Assembly: GCF_007109225.1 (NCBI RefSeq) | Contig: NZ_VJZK01000008.1 | Coordinates: 1-32,809 of the forward strand | Direction: 5' to 3' | Source: Flavobacterium sp. GT3R68 | Lineage (GTDB): Bacteria; Bacteroidota; Bacteroidia; Flavobacteriales; Flavobacteriaceae | Length of the DNA stretch: 32,809 bases | Shown here: piece by piece, positions 6,222 to 14,514 of the stretch | Numbering within the stretch: the first letter of the stretch is position 1 | Layout of the letters: each line of letters begins with the position of its first letter | Program-made: the position numbers and the translations under genes | Notes under the pieces: generated by a model | Databases searched by the model: none | What the model was told of the DNA's origin: nothing | Seen by the model: only the letters and a program-made list of their open reading frames with translations

Positions 6222-8846
6222 ATGAAAATATTAAAAATACAAGCGCTTCGTGGCCCTAATATTTGGAGTGTCCAAAGAAAAAAATTAATCCAAATGCGTC
6301 TGGACCTGGAGGAAATGGAACAGTTTCCCACCAATAAAATAGAACGTTTCAGAGAAAGACTGGAAGCAATGATTCCTTCCTTGGTTGAACATCGCTGCTC
6401 CGAAGGAGTCCGTGGCGGATTATTTTCCCGAATTGAACGCGGAACATGGATGGGTCATGTCATTGAACATATTGCGCTTGAAATACAATCCTTAGCCGGA
6501 ATGGAAACCGGGTTTGGAAGAACCCGAGAAACTAAAACTCCGGGAACCTATAATGTGGTATTCAGTTACACCGAAGAAAATGTAGGACTGTTTGCCGCTG
6601 AAAGTTCAGTGGCTATTGCCGAAGCATTGGTGGCCGGAACCGATTATGATCTGGAGGCGGACATTCAAAAGATGCGCGAAATACGCCAGCGCGTGCGTCT
6701 CGGTCCAAGTACGGGAAGCATTGTTGAAGAAGCTGTAGCAAGAGACATACCCTGGATTCGATTGGGTACCAATTCCCTTGTACAATTAGGATATGGAGTG
6801 AATCAAATGCGCTTCCAGGCAACCATCACCTGTAAGACCAGTAATATTGCGGTGGACATAGCCTGTAATAAGGAAGAAACCAAGCGTATGCTGGATGGCG
6901 CATCAATCCCTGTCGCCGCTGGAAGTATCTGTTCGGAAGAGGATGAACTGGAAGCAACTATCAAAAAAATCGGTTATCCAATCGTCATTAAACCTTTGGA
7001 CGGTAATCATGGCAAAGGTGCCTCCATCAATGTAACCAATTGGGAGGATGCCAAATCAGGACTGGCTTTTGCTAAACAGTACGGCCGTCGGGTAATTGTT
7101 GAAAAATTCATCACCGGATTCGATTTCCGCGTGTTGGTTATTGACAACAAATTGGTCGCTGCCGCAAAAAGGGTTCCTGCAAATGTCATTGGAAATGGAA
7201 AAGACAACATAAGGGAACTGATCGACACCGTCAATTTGGATCCGCGAAGAGGATATGGACATGAAAATGTTTTGACAGAAATATTGGTTGACAGAGATAC
7301 TTTGGATCTATTGGATCGTTTACAGTATACATTAGATACCGTTCCTAAAATTGGCGAAATCGTTTATTTGAAATCGACTGCGAATTTAAGTACCGGCGGA
7401 ACTTCAGTTGATGTGACCGATATGATGCATCCTGAGAATATTTTCCTTGCCGAAAGGATTTCCAGAATAATAGGTCTGGATGTTTGTGGTGTAGATATTA
7501 TGGCCGAAAACCTGACACAGCCTTTAAAAGAAAATGGCGGCGTAATTTTAGAGGTTAATGCAGCTCCGGGTTTCCGAATGCATTTGGCCCCATCTGAAGG
7601 ATTACCAAGAAACGTTGCTTCCCCCGTTATTGATATGCTTTATCCCCTTGGTAAACCAAGTCGTATCCCGATTATCGCCGTGACAGGAACCAATGGAAAA
7701 ACCACCACTACCCGACTTTTGGCCCATATCGTTAAAAACAATGGTTATAAAGTAGGTTTTACAACCTCTGACGGAATATACATCCAGAACCACATGATGG
7801 AAAAAGGAGATACTACCGGACCATTGAGTGCCGAGTATATCCTAAAAGATCCAACAGTTGAATTTGCCGTATTGGAAACTGCCCGCGGCGGAATTCTACG
7901 TTCCGGTTTAGGTTTCAGTCGATGTGATATTGCAATTATTACCAATATCCAGGAAGATCATCTTGGATTGAATGATATAAATACATTGGATGATTTGGCA
8001 CGTGTGAAAAGTACTGTTGTCAGAAGTGTAAAAAAAGATGGTTGGGCGGTTTTAAATGCTGATGATGATCAATGCATGAAAGTCGCCACTGACCTGAGCT
8101 GTAATATAGCATATTTTAGTCTGGATGAGGACAGCCCTAGAGTTAAGAAACTGTCCAAAGAAGGAAAAATAGTGGCCGTGTATGAAAATGGATTCATCAC
8201 CGTAAAAAAAGGGGAATGGAAAATACGCATTGAAAAAGCTACGATCGTTCCATTGACAATGGGCGGAAAAGCAAAATTCATGATTGCAAATGTATTAGCC
8301 GCGACCCTTGCGAGTTATTTATGGGGCTTCAAAACTGAAGATATCAGTCTGTCCTTACAGACATTTATTCCCGGTGCAGCCCAAACCCCAGGCCGAATGA
8401 ACATTTTTGAATTCAAAAAATTCAAAGTGATGATAGATTTTGCACACAATCCTTCAGGTTATAGAGGTGTGGAAGACTTTCTGCAAAGTGTTGAAGCCAA
8501 TAAAAAAATTGGAATTATCGCCGGTGTTGGTGATCGAAGGGACGAAGATATTAAGGAGTGCGCTAAAATTGCGGGCCGAATGTTTGACCATATCATCATC
8601 CGTCAGGAAAAACACCTGCGCGGCAGAACTGAAGAAGAAATTATCGGACTGATATTGGAAGGTATTGCTGAATCCGGCCGACCTGTTACTCATGAAATTA
8701 TCGCAAAGGAAATAGAAGCCGTTAAACATGCTATCAACAGTGCCGAAGAAGGAAGTTTTATCACAGCCTTAAGTGATGTTATTACCAACGCTATAGATAT
8801 CGTACAGGAATATTTAGATAAGGAAAATGAGCAGGGTATAATTTAA
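6222..8846 (+). CDS. cphA: Cyanophycin synthetase, CphA1 type
   Basis: ATP-dependent synthesis of cyanophycin (a poly-aspartate backbone with arginine side chains). The 874-residue protein has the three-part CphA1 layout: an N-terminal domain (about 1-160), an ATP-grasp domain with GYPIVIKPLDGNHGKG (about 250) and ILEVNAAPGFRMH (about 440), and a Mur-ligase-like domain with an intact P-loop GTNGKTTTT (about 489-497) and LETARGGILRSGLGF. Both ATP sites look complete, which argues against the CphA2 type that has lost the second site. The start MKILKIQALRGPNIWS is typical. The 259-nt upstream gap (5963-6221) is very AT-rich and I find no convincing TANNTTTG box in it. The gene ends at a long hairpin (8875-8923). 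Confidence 0.95.
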   Translation: MKILKIQALRGPNIWSVQRKKLIQMRLDLEEMEQFPTNKIERFRERLEAMIPSLVEHRCSEGVRGGLFSRIERGTWMGHVIEHIALEIQSLAGMETGFGRTRETKTPGTYNVVFSYTEENVGLFAAESSVAIAEALVAGTDYDLEADIQKMREIRQRVRLGPSTGSIVEEAVARDIPWIRLGTNSLVQLGYGVNQMRFQATITCKTSNIAVDIACNKEETKRMLDGASIPVAAGSICSEEDELEATIKKIGYPIVIKPLDGNHGKGASINVTNWEDAKSGLAFAKQYGRRVIVEKFITGFDFRVLVIDNKLVAAAKRVPANVIGNGKDNIRELIDTVNLDPRRGYGHENVLTEILVDRDTLDLLDRLQYTLDTVPKIGEIVYLKSTANLSTGGTSVDVTDMMHPENIFLAERISRIIGLDVCGVDIMAENLTQPLKENGGVILEVNAAPGFRMHLAPSEGLPRNVASPVIDMLYPLGKPSRIPIIAVTGTNGKTTTTRLLAHIVKNNGYKVGFTTSDGIYIQNHMMEKGDTTGPLSAEYILKDPTVEFAVLETARGGILRSGLGFSRCDIAIITNIQEDHLGLNDINTLDDLARVKSTVVRSVKKDGWAVLNADDDQCMKVATDLSCNIAYFSLDEDSPRVKKLSKEGKIVAVYENGFITVKKGEWKIRIEKATIVPLTMGGKAKFMIANVLAATLASYLWGFKTEDISLSLQTFIPGAAQTPGRMNIFEFKKFKVMIDFAHNPSGYRGVEDFLQSVEANKKIGIIAGVGDRRDEDIKECAKIAGRMFDHIIIRQEKHLRGRTEEEIIGLILEGIAESGRPVTHEIIAKEIEAVKHAINSAEEGSFITALSDVITNAIDIVQEYLDKENEQGII

Positions 8847-8874
8847 TTTTGTTAAAAAATCTCCCCAGTGTAAC

Positions 8875-8923
8875 AAAGGGTATTGTTAATAGACCAATAA
8901 AGTCTGTTGACAATACCCTTTTT
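8875..8923 (+). terminator. Long-hairpin terminator of cphA
   Basis: AAAGGGTATTG (8875-8885) pairs with CAATACCCTTT (8911-8921). The stem continues inward as TTAATAGAC (8886-8894) with GTCTGTTGA (8902-8910), using two G-U pairs, to a 7-nt loop. This gives about 20 paired bases without a bulge, followed by T residues to 8923. Confidence 0.85.
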
Positions 8924-8953
8924 AAATACGTTTCAAATCAAAACCATTACATT

Positions 8954-11080
8954 ATGAATAAAAATTTAATCTTAGTTTTCAGCTTTTTTATTGCGCTTAC
9001 GGCTTTCGGCCAAAACAAAAACATAACACTGGAAGATGGCGTTTTACAGCAAAACAGAAATTTCAGGGCTGATAAGATGACCGGATTTCAATGGATTCCA
9101 AACACCAACAAATACATTTATTTGGCCGAAGGCGGAAAAAAATTAATGACTGCCAATACCAAAGATTCAAAAGCAGTTGAATTAATTTCACTTGCGGATG
9201 TAAATGCGGTGTTAGGTTCGGATTTTAAAAATTTTGGAGGTATTCAATGGAAAAACACGTCAACTTTTATTTTATCCGACGGAACAAAAAATTATGAGTA
9301 TGACCTAAGCAGTAAAACCGGAAAAGCTGTTTCTGAAGTAGCGGGAATGGAAAATGCAACTTATGATAATGCGAAGGAAAACATTGCATATACCAAAAAA
9401 AACAACCTTTATATACTGAACAAGAACAAAGAAAAAGTGGCTGTTACCAATGACGCTAATGAAAACATTGTTTCAGGGCAGTTTTTTGCACGAAATGAAT
9501 TTGGCATTGATAACGGAATTTTCTGGTCACCAAATTCCCGTTTTGTAGCGTTTTATCAAAAAGACCAAACCGATGTGGCTGATTATCCTTTATTGGATAT
9601 CACTCAAACACCGGGCCAGTTGGTGAACATCAAATACCCGATGATTGGCCAAAAAAGCGAAAAACCTCGCGTCGGAGTTTATAATCTGGCCACTAAGCAA
9701 ACAGTTTTTATTTCCCCAAGAGGAAATTCAGATGATTATCTGACCAACCTTGCGTGGACACCGGATGAAAAATATGTGATTATTGCCGAATTGAACCGTG
9801 GGCAGAATGACATGCATCTCAACGTTTATGACGCAAATACAGGTGCTTTTATCAGAACTATATTGGAAGAAAAAAGCAACAACTGGGTTGAACCGGAGCA
9901 TCCTGCTTTTTTTCCAAACAAAAAATCAAATAATTTCGTTTGGATCAGTGAAAAAGACGGTTTCAATAATTTGTATTACTATACCATCGAAGGAAAATTA
10001 ATCAAGCAATTGACCAATAATAAATTTATCGTTCGCGATATCCTTGGAAGCAATGCTGCCGGAACAGAAATTTATTTTTCTTCTCCCGGAGAAAACCCAA
10101 CCAATATGTTGGCTTACAAAGTAGATCTAAAAGGAAAACAAACCTTAATCACAAAAGACCAAGGCGTTCACAGCGTTGCAATCAGTACCGACGGAAATTG
10201 GTTTTTTGATGAATATTCAAATCACTCCACGCCTTCCAAATCAGTATTGTATGACAATAAACTAAAAGCGAAAACGCTTTTGGAAAGCAATAATAAGTAT
10301 GAAGGTTATACTTTGGGAACTTCTGAAATCAAAACCATCAAAAGTGCTGATGGAACAACCGACTTGTACACGCGTTTAATCAAGCCAAGTAATTTTGACC
10401 CAAGTAAAAAATATCCGGTTTTGGTGTATGTTTATGGTGGGCCTCACGCCCAATTGATTACGAATTCCTATTTGGATGGGGCCAATCTTTGGATGTACTG
10501 GATGGCCGAGCAAGGATATTTGGTTTTTACAATGGACAATCGTGGTTCTGATAATCGTGGCGTTGCTTTCGAAAGTATTATCCACGGAAAATTGGGAGTA
10601 AACGAAATGGAGGACCAGATGAAAGGTGTGGATTACCTTAAATCGCTGCCATATGTAGACGGAAACCGTTTGGCAGTTCACGGATGGAGCTTCGGTGGAT
10701 TCATGACAACTTCATTGATGTTGCGCAAACCGGATGTATTCAAAGTTGGAGTTGCCGGCGGACCGGTAACCGACTGGAAATTCTATGAAATCATGTACGG
10801 CGAACGGTATATGGATACGCCTGCCGAAAACCAAAAAGGTTTTGATGAAGCCAACACGCTGAACTATGTTAAGAATCTGAAAGGAAAATTGTTATTGATT
10901 CATGGAACCAGCGATGATGTCGTAGTAATGCAGCACAATTTATCCTTGATCAAAAAGTTTGTTGAAGCAGAAAAACAAGTGGATTTCTTCCCTTATCCAA
11001 TGCACAAACACAATGTAATAGGGAAAGACCGCGTGCATTTGATGACCAAAGTATTGAATTACGTAATCGAAAATAATTAA
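8954..11080 (+). CDS. Exported S9 prolyl oligopeptidase-family peptidase (DPP-IV-like)
   Basis: Serine exopeptidase of the dipeptidyl-peptidase IV group, which removes X-Pro dipeptides from peptides. The frame is open from 8849, but the ATG at 8954 gives a clear signal peptide (MNKNLILVFSFFIALTAFGQ) and 708 residues. An N-terminal beta-propeller region with WSPNSRFVAFYQKD and LAWTPDEKYV blades (about 50-430) precedes an alpha/beta-hydrolase domain. The catalytic motif GWSFGGFMT places Ser at about 579; Asp lies in HGTSDD (about 654) and His in PMHKHNV (about 685). It is probably periplasmic. A weak promoter (TTG 8907-8909, TACGTTTC 8927-8934) may overlap the preceding terminator. No functional link to cphA is evident, since cyanophycin is not a substrate type of this family. 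Confidence 0.92.
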   Translation: MNKNLILVFSFFIALTAFGQNKNITLEDGVLQQNRNFRADKMTGFQWIPNTNKYIYLAEGGKKLMTANTKDSKAVELISLADVNAVLGSDFKNFGGIQWKNTSTFILSDGTKNYEYDLSSKTGKAVSEVAGMENATYDNAKENIAYTKKNNLYILNKNKEKVAVTNDANENIVSGQFFARNEFGIDNGIFWSPNSRFVAFYQKDQTDVADYPLLDITQTPGQLVNIKYPMIGQKSEKPRVGVYNLATKQTVFISPRGNSDDYLTNLAWTPDEKYVIIAELNRGQNDMHLNVYDANTGAFIRTILEEKSNNWVEPEHPAFFPNKKSNNFVWISEKDGFNNLYYYTIEGKLIKQLTNNKFIVRDILGSNAAGTEIYFSSPGENPTNMLAYKVDLKGKQTLITKDQGVHSVAISTDGNWFFDEYSNHSTPSKSVLYDNKLKAKTLLESNNKYEGYTLGTSEIKTIKSADGTTDLYTRLIKPSNFDPSKKYPVLVYVYGGPHAQLITNSYLDGANLWMYWMAEQGYLVFTMDNRGSDNRGVAFESIIHGKLGVNEMEDQMKGVDYLKSLPYVDGNRLAVHGWSFGGFMTTSLMLRKPDVFKVGVAGGPVTDWKFYEIMYGERYMDTPAENQKGFDEANTLNYVKNLKGKLLLIHGTSDDVVVMQHNLSLIKKFVEAEKQVDFFPYPMHKHNVIGKDRVHLMTKVLNYVIENN

Positions 11081-11088
11081 TAGTCTTT

Positions 11089-11167
11089 GGAGCTATTCCC
11101 GCTTTCCGTTTTAATCTTTTTATTTTTAATGAAAAAATAAAAAGGATTTCCACTGCAATCGGGGCTA
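11089..11167 (-). ncRNA. Flavo-1-like structured RNA element, copy 2
   Basis: On the minus strand it reads TAGCCCCGATTGCAGTGGAA, then an AT-rich hairpin (CCTTTTTATTTTTTCATT with its complement), then AACGGAAAGCGGGAATAGCTCC. The two ends match copies 1 and 3 while the middle hairpin differs. It lies between convergent genes, immediately beyond the hairpin at 11169-11208. It is therefore on the strand of glsA but antisense to the tail of the peptidase transcript. Confidence 0.6.
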
Positions 11168-11168
11168 A

Positions 11169-11208
11169 AAAACAAAAAGCCAATCGTAATTGATTGGCTT
11201 TTTGTTTT
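11169..11208. terminator. Bidirectional terminator between S9 peptidase and glsA
   Basis: AAAACAAAAAGCCAATC (11169-11185) pairs perfectly with GATTGGCTTTTTGTTTT (11192-11208) around GTAATT. A/T runs flank both sides, so it can serve both convergent genes. It overlaps the last two bases of the glsA coding region. Confidence 0.85.
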
Positions 11209-12118
11209 AAAATATCGACATTCCGGTTTTTGTAGTCAGTAATTCCAATGCAAACATTCCCAATTCCGAATTTCCTTTTTCGTTTAATCTGGGATTCCAG
11301 GTTGCCACAGCAAAATTTTTAGGAAACAATGCAGCTATTCCTCCCCCGATTCCACTCTTGCCGGGCAACCCTACTTTATAAGTAAACTCCCCCGATTCAT
11401 CATAAAATCCACAAGTCTGCATCAGGGCATTCAATCGCTTCACCTGACTTTTGGATACAATCTGTTTTCCCGACTGCGTTTTTCCTTCATTGGCAAAGAA
11501 GAAAAAAGAATGTGCCAGTTCCTTGCAGGTCATTTCAATGGAGCATTGATGGAAATAAAAATCCAAAACCTCTTCCACATCATTCTCTATATTCCCAAAC
11601 GATTTTAAAAAATTCGCCATAGCGGCATTCCTAAAACCGGTGTCTTTTTCAGATTGTGCGACTTTCAAATTAAAGTCAATTGTCGGACTGCCAGAAATCA
11701 TTCGGATAAACTCAAGAAAATCCTGTTTCGGGTTCTTCAAATGGGAAATCAGGATGTCGGCAATTACCAGTGCGCCGGCATTTATAAAGGGGTTTCTAGG
11801 AATTCCTTTTTCGTATTCCAATTGCACCAATGAATTAAACGGATCACCGGAAGGTTCCACTCCCACTCTTTTCCATGTTTTTTCATCCAAAAAAGAAAAA
11901 GCTAACGTAAGCGTCAATGCTTTGGAGACACTCTGAATAGAAAATTTTTCGTCACTGTCTCCTATACCAAAATCCTGTCCGTCAATGGTTGTTAAATGAA
12001 TGCCAAATTTATTGGGATCAATTTTTGCCAGTTCCGGAATAGTCACAGCGACATTCCCAATAGCAGGCGACAATTGTGCTTCCTGATAAATTTCCCGTAA
12101 AATAGCTGCATAATCCAT
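11207..12118 (-). CDS. glsA: Glutaminase A
   Basis: Converts glutamine to glutamate and ammonia; member of the serine-dependent beta-lactamase-fold glutaminases. The ATG at 12118 gives MDYAAILREIYQEAQLSPAI and 303 residues, the normal size. The longer open frame back to 12199 would overlap the upstream gene and is not used. The catalytic S-x-x-K pair is seen as SVSK in FSIQSVSKALTL. EPSGDPFNSL, NPFINAGALV and the C-terminal PGKSGIGGGIAALFP are further family motifs. It is 37 nt downstream of the exported-protein gene at 12156-13415 and may be co-transcribed with it. Its stop codon is part of the terminator hairpin. Confidence 0.94.
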   Translation of the reverse strand: MDYAAILREIYQEAQLSPAIGNVAVTIPELAKIDPNKFGIHLTTIDGQDFGIGDSDEKFSIQSVSKALTLTLAFSFLDEKTWKRVGVEPSGDPFNSLVQLEYEKGIPRNPFINAGALVIADILISHLKNPKQDFLEFIRMISGSPTIDFNLKVAQSEKDTGFRNAAMANFLKSFGNIENDVEEVLDFYFHQCSIEMTCKELAHSFFFFANEGKTQSGKQIVSKSQVKRLNALMQTCGFYDESGEFTYKVGLPGKSGIGGGIAALFPKNFAVATWNPRLNEKGNSELGMFALELLTTKTGMSIF

Positions 12119-12155
12119 TATTGACAGATATGAGTTAATAAAGAAAAGTTCGAGA

Positions 12156-13415
12156 TTATGTTTTTTGTTTTTTCTTTCTTGCGGCAGGAAACAAAACATT
12201 ATTCAAAATCAACCGGTAACCCGGAGAAGTCGGATGCAAATCCAAAACCGTAGGGTCATCCCCCACCTGATGTCGGTAATCTTCGGGATCATGTCCGCCA
12301 TAAAAAGTGAACATTCCTTTCCCTTTTTGGCCATGAATGTATCGGGCTTCACCATTTAATAGATTTTCACCTAAAATAAGAATATTGGATTTTATCAGGT
12401 TTCTATCGAAAGAGGTACTTTGTCCCATGAAACCTTTAACCAATTGCGTGTGATTCTGGCATAACATACTTGGAATCGGATCCCATTTCGCCGAAAATTC
12501 CATTAAAGTAAAATAATCTTTCTCCATTGGAATGATTCTTTTTTCTGTCATGTCAATATCCGAGAATTCATATTTTTCGGGTCTGCGCTCCAAAATATAA
12601 TCTTTGAAGGCGAATGATTTGGTATAATCAATTTTGGATTGATAATTTCCTTCGCTGGCATCACCATCAAACATAGGCTCACAAATGTCAACTCCATCAG
12701 CTGCCAATGCAATGTCAAAACTATCCGTTGCCGAACACATCGCAAACATGAACCCGCCACCAATGACAAAATCACGTATTTTTTTTGTCACTGCCAATTT
12801 TTCCTCCGACACTTTTTTATAGCCTAATTTGGCAGCTAATGCTTCTGCCTCTTTTTTCTGCTCGATGTACCAGGGAGCATTTTTGTATGCTCCAAAAAAC
12901 TTTCCGTATTGCCCGGTAAAATCCTCATGGTGCAAATGCAGCCAATCGTAAAGCAATAATCCGTCGGATAATACTTCTTCATCATAGATTGGGGTAAATG
13001 GAATTTCGGCATAAGTTAAAACTAAAGTCACAGCATCATCCCAGGGTTGCTTGCCTTTGGGGGTATAGACTGCGATTTTTGGTGCTTTTTCCAAAATAAC
13101 GGTTTCCATATTTTGGGACGGACTTGAAATTTCATCAAGGATAGTATTGGCCTGCCCGTCAGTTAGTAATTCAAAACTAACGCCCCGTATTTGGCATTCC
13201 TTACGGATTTCAGGAGCATCAGGCAATAAAAAAGAACCCCCACGATAATTGAGCAGCCAGCTGGCTTTGTAATTTTTATCCAGGCACCAATAGGTAATCC
13301 CATACGCTTTGAGATGATTTTGCTGCGTGGTTTCGTCCATTGGCAATAAAATAAACGATGCCTTCACTGATAGGGAAATCAGAAAAAAGAGCATACAAAG
13401 GTATCTTTTAGTCAT
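12156..13415 (-). CDS. Conserved exported protein, often labelled 'asparagine synthetase B'
   Basis: The 419-residue protein starts with a signal peptide (MTKRYLCMLFFLISLSVKAS) and is therefore exported. I recognise the sequence type from Flavobacteriia, where it is annotated as asparagine synthetase B. I see none of the AsnB hallmarks: no N-terminal Cys2 glutaminase site and no SGGxDS-type ATP pyrophosphatase loop. The region GGGFMFAMCSATDSFDIALA (about 225-245) and YIHGQKGKGMFTFYGGHDPE (about 360-380) look more like a class I amidotransferase-like or ThuA-like fold, but this is only an impression. It is upstream of glsA on the same strand. A -7-like TATCTTTG (plus 13433-13440) lies just upstream without a clear -33 box. 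The function is unknown to me. Confidence 0.8.
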   Translation of the reverse strand: MTKRYLCMLFFLISLSVKASFILLPMDETTQQNHLKAYGITYWCLDKNYKASWLLNYRGGSFLLPDAPEIRKECQIRGVSFELLTDGQANTILDEISSPSQNMETVILEKAPKIAVYTPKGKQPWDDAVTLVLTYAEIPFTPIYDEEVLSDGLLLYDWLHLHHEDFTGQYGKFFGAYKNAPWYIEQKKEAEALAAKLGYKKVSEEKLAVTKKIRDFVIGGGFMFAMCSATDSFDIALAADGVDICEPMFDGDASEGNYQSKIDYTKSFAFKDYILERRPEKYEFSDIDMTEKRIIPMEKDYFTLMEFSAKWDPIPSMLCQNHTQLVKGFMGQSTSFDRNLIKSNILILGENLLNGEARYIHGQKGKGMFTFYGGHDPEDYRHQVGDDPTVLDLHPTSPGYRLILNNVLFPAARKKKQKT

Positions 13416-13545
13416 TGCTTACTTATTTGTACCAAAGATATAAAGGAAGATATTTAAATTTATCTTAAAACGTAAATATAATTTAGTTCCTTTATACACT
13501 ATATTTTGAATTATTTGTTAAATTTATAAGAGTAAACTGCTAATT

Positions 13546-14511
13546 ATGAAAAAATATTTTACCAAGCAAGCTTTTAAAGGCAATGGAAAAATACTTAAGG
13601 ATACTTTTACTGGCTTCATAGATGACAAAGCCCTTAAGTTTAGTGCCTCACTTGCTTATTATACGGTTTTTTCGCTGGCTCCATTATTATTACTTCTCAT
13701 TTCGCTAGTAGGTATTTTTTTTGGGAGAGAAGCTGTCGAAGGACAGTTATTTTCTGAGATAAAAATGCTGTTGGGAAGCGAGGCAGCTATACAAATTCAG
13801 GAGATGATCAAGAATATTGAGTTATCGGGTAAATCAAAAACAGCAGCTATTTTTGGTGGAATCGCTTTAATCGTAGGAGCAACGACCGTATTTGCAGAAA
13901 TACAGGATTCGATAAACATCATCTGGAGAGTGAAGGCCAAACCAAAAAGAGGATGGTTGAAAATCGTACAAGACCGACTGTTGTCATCATCAATTATCGT
14001 GGCATTGGGTTTCTTATTGATTGTTTCCTTAGTGATTAATGGTGCACTTAAACTCTTGAGTGATTTTCTGGTTGGTTATTTTCCCGATGTTACCGTCTTA
14101 TTGTTCAAAGCATTGGATTTTTTCATCAGCTTTGCTGTACTTAGTTTGCTCTTTGGTGTTATTTTTAAAGTATTGCCAGATGCTAAAATTAAATGGAAGG
14201 ATGTGCGGTCCGGTGCTTTTTTCACCACATGCCTTTTTTTGTTGGGCCGGTATTTAATTGGTCTTTATTTGGAAACAGCAGGTACTGCCTCGACTTATGG
14301 CGCAGCGGGATCTCTTATAATTATTTTGGTATGGGTATATTATACTGCGGCGATTGTATATTTTGGAGCTGAATTCACGAGAGCATATGGTAATTTTAAA
14401 GGACGAAAAATTGAACCTGCCGATTATGCCGTATATGTTGAAATGACTGAAAAAGAAATCGATAAAAAAACAATACCGCTGGGCAAGAAAAAAGACGAAA
14501 CTATAGACTAA
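13546..14511 (+). CDS. YihY/BrkB-family integral membrane protein
   Basis: A 321-residue inner-membrane protein with about six hydrophobic segments. The first carries the family signature ASLAYYTVFSLAPLLLLLIS (about 34-53). Later segments include AIFGGIALIVGATTVFAEIQ, FISFAVLSLLFGVIFKVLPD and AAGSLIIILVWVYYTAAIVY. YihY/BrkB proteins were once linked to ribonuclease BN by mistake; their molecular role is unclear and transport has been suggested. The charged tail (MTEKEIDKKTIPLGKKKDE) is probably cytoplasmic. It converges on dnaB with only 3 nt between the stop codons, and I see no terminator between them. Confidence 0.9.
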   Translation: MKKYFTKQAFKGNGKILKDTFTGFIDDKALKFSASLAYYTVFSLAPLLLLLISLVGIFFGREAVEGQLFSEIKMLLGSEAAIQIQEMIKNIELSGKSKTAAIFGGIALIVGATTVFAEIQDSINIIWRVKAKPKRGWLKIVQDRLLSSSIIVALGFLLIVSLVINGALKLLSDFLVGYFPDVTVLLFKALDFFISFAVLSLLFGVIFKVLPDAKIKWKDVRSGAFFTTCLFLLGRYLIGLYLETAGTASTYGAAGSLIIILVWVYYTAAIVYFGAEFTRAYGNFKGRKIEPADYAVYVEMTEKEIDKKTIPLGKKKDETID

Positions 14512-14514
14512 TTT

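Noticed and set aside
8849..8953. N-terminal extension of the S9 peptidase from a TTG at 8849
   Set aside because: It would translate the cphA terminator hairpin; the ATG at 8954 begins a clear signal peptide.
12119..12199. Extended start of glsA
   Set aside because: It overlaps the end of the upstream gene, and MDYAAILREIYQ at 12118 is the usual glutaminase start.
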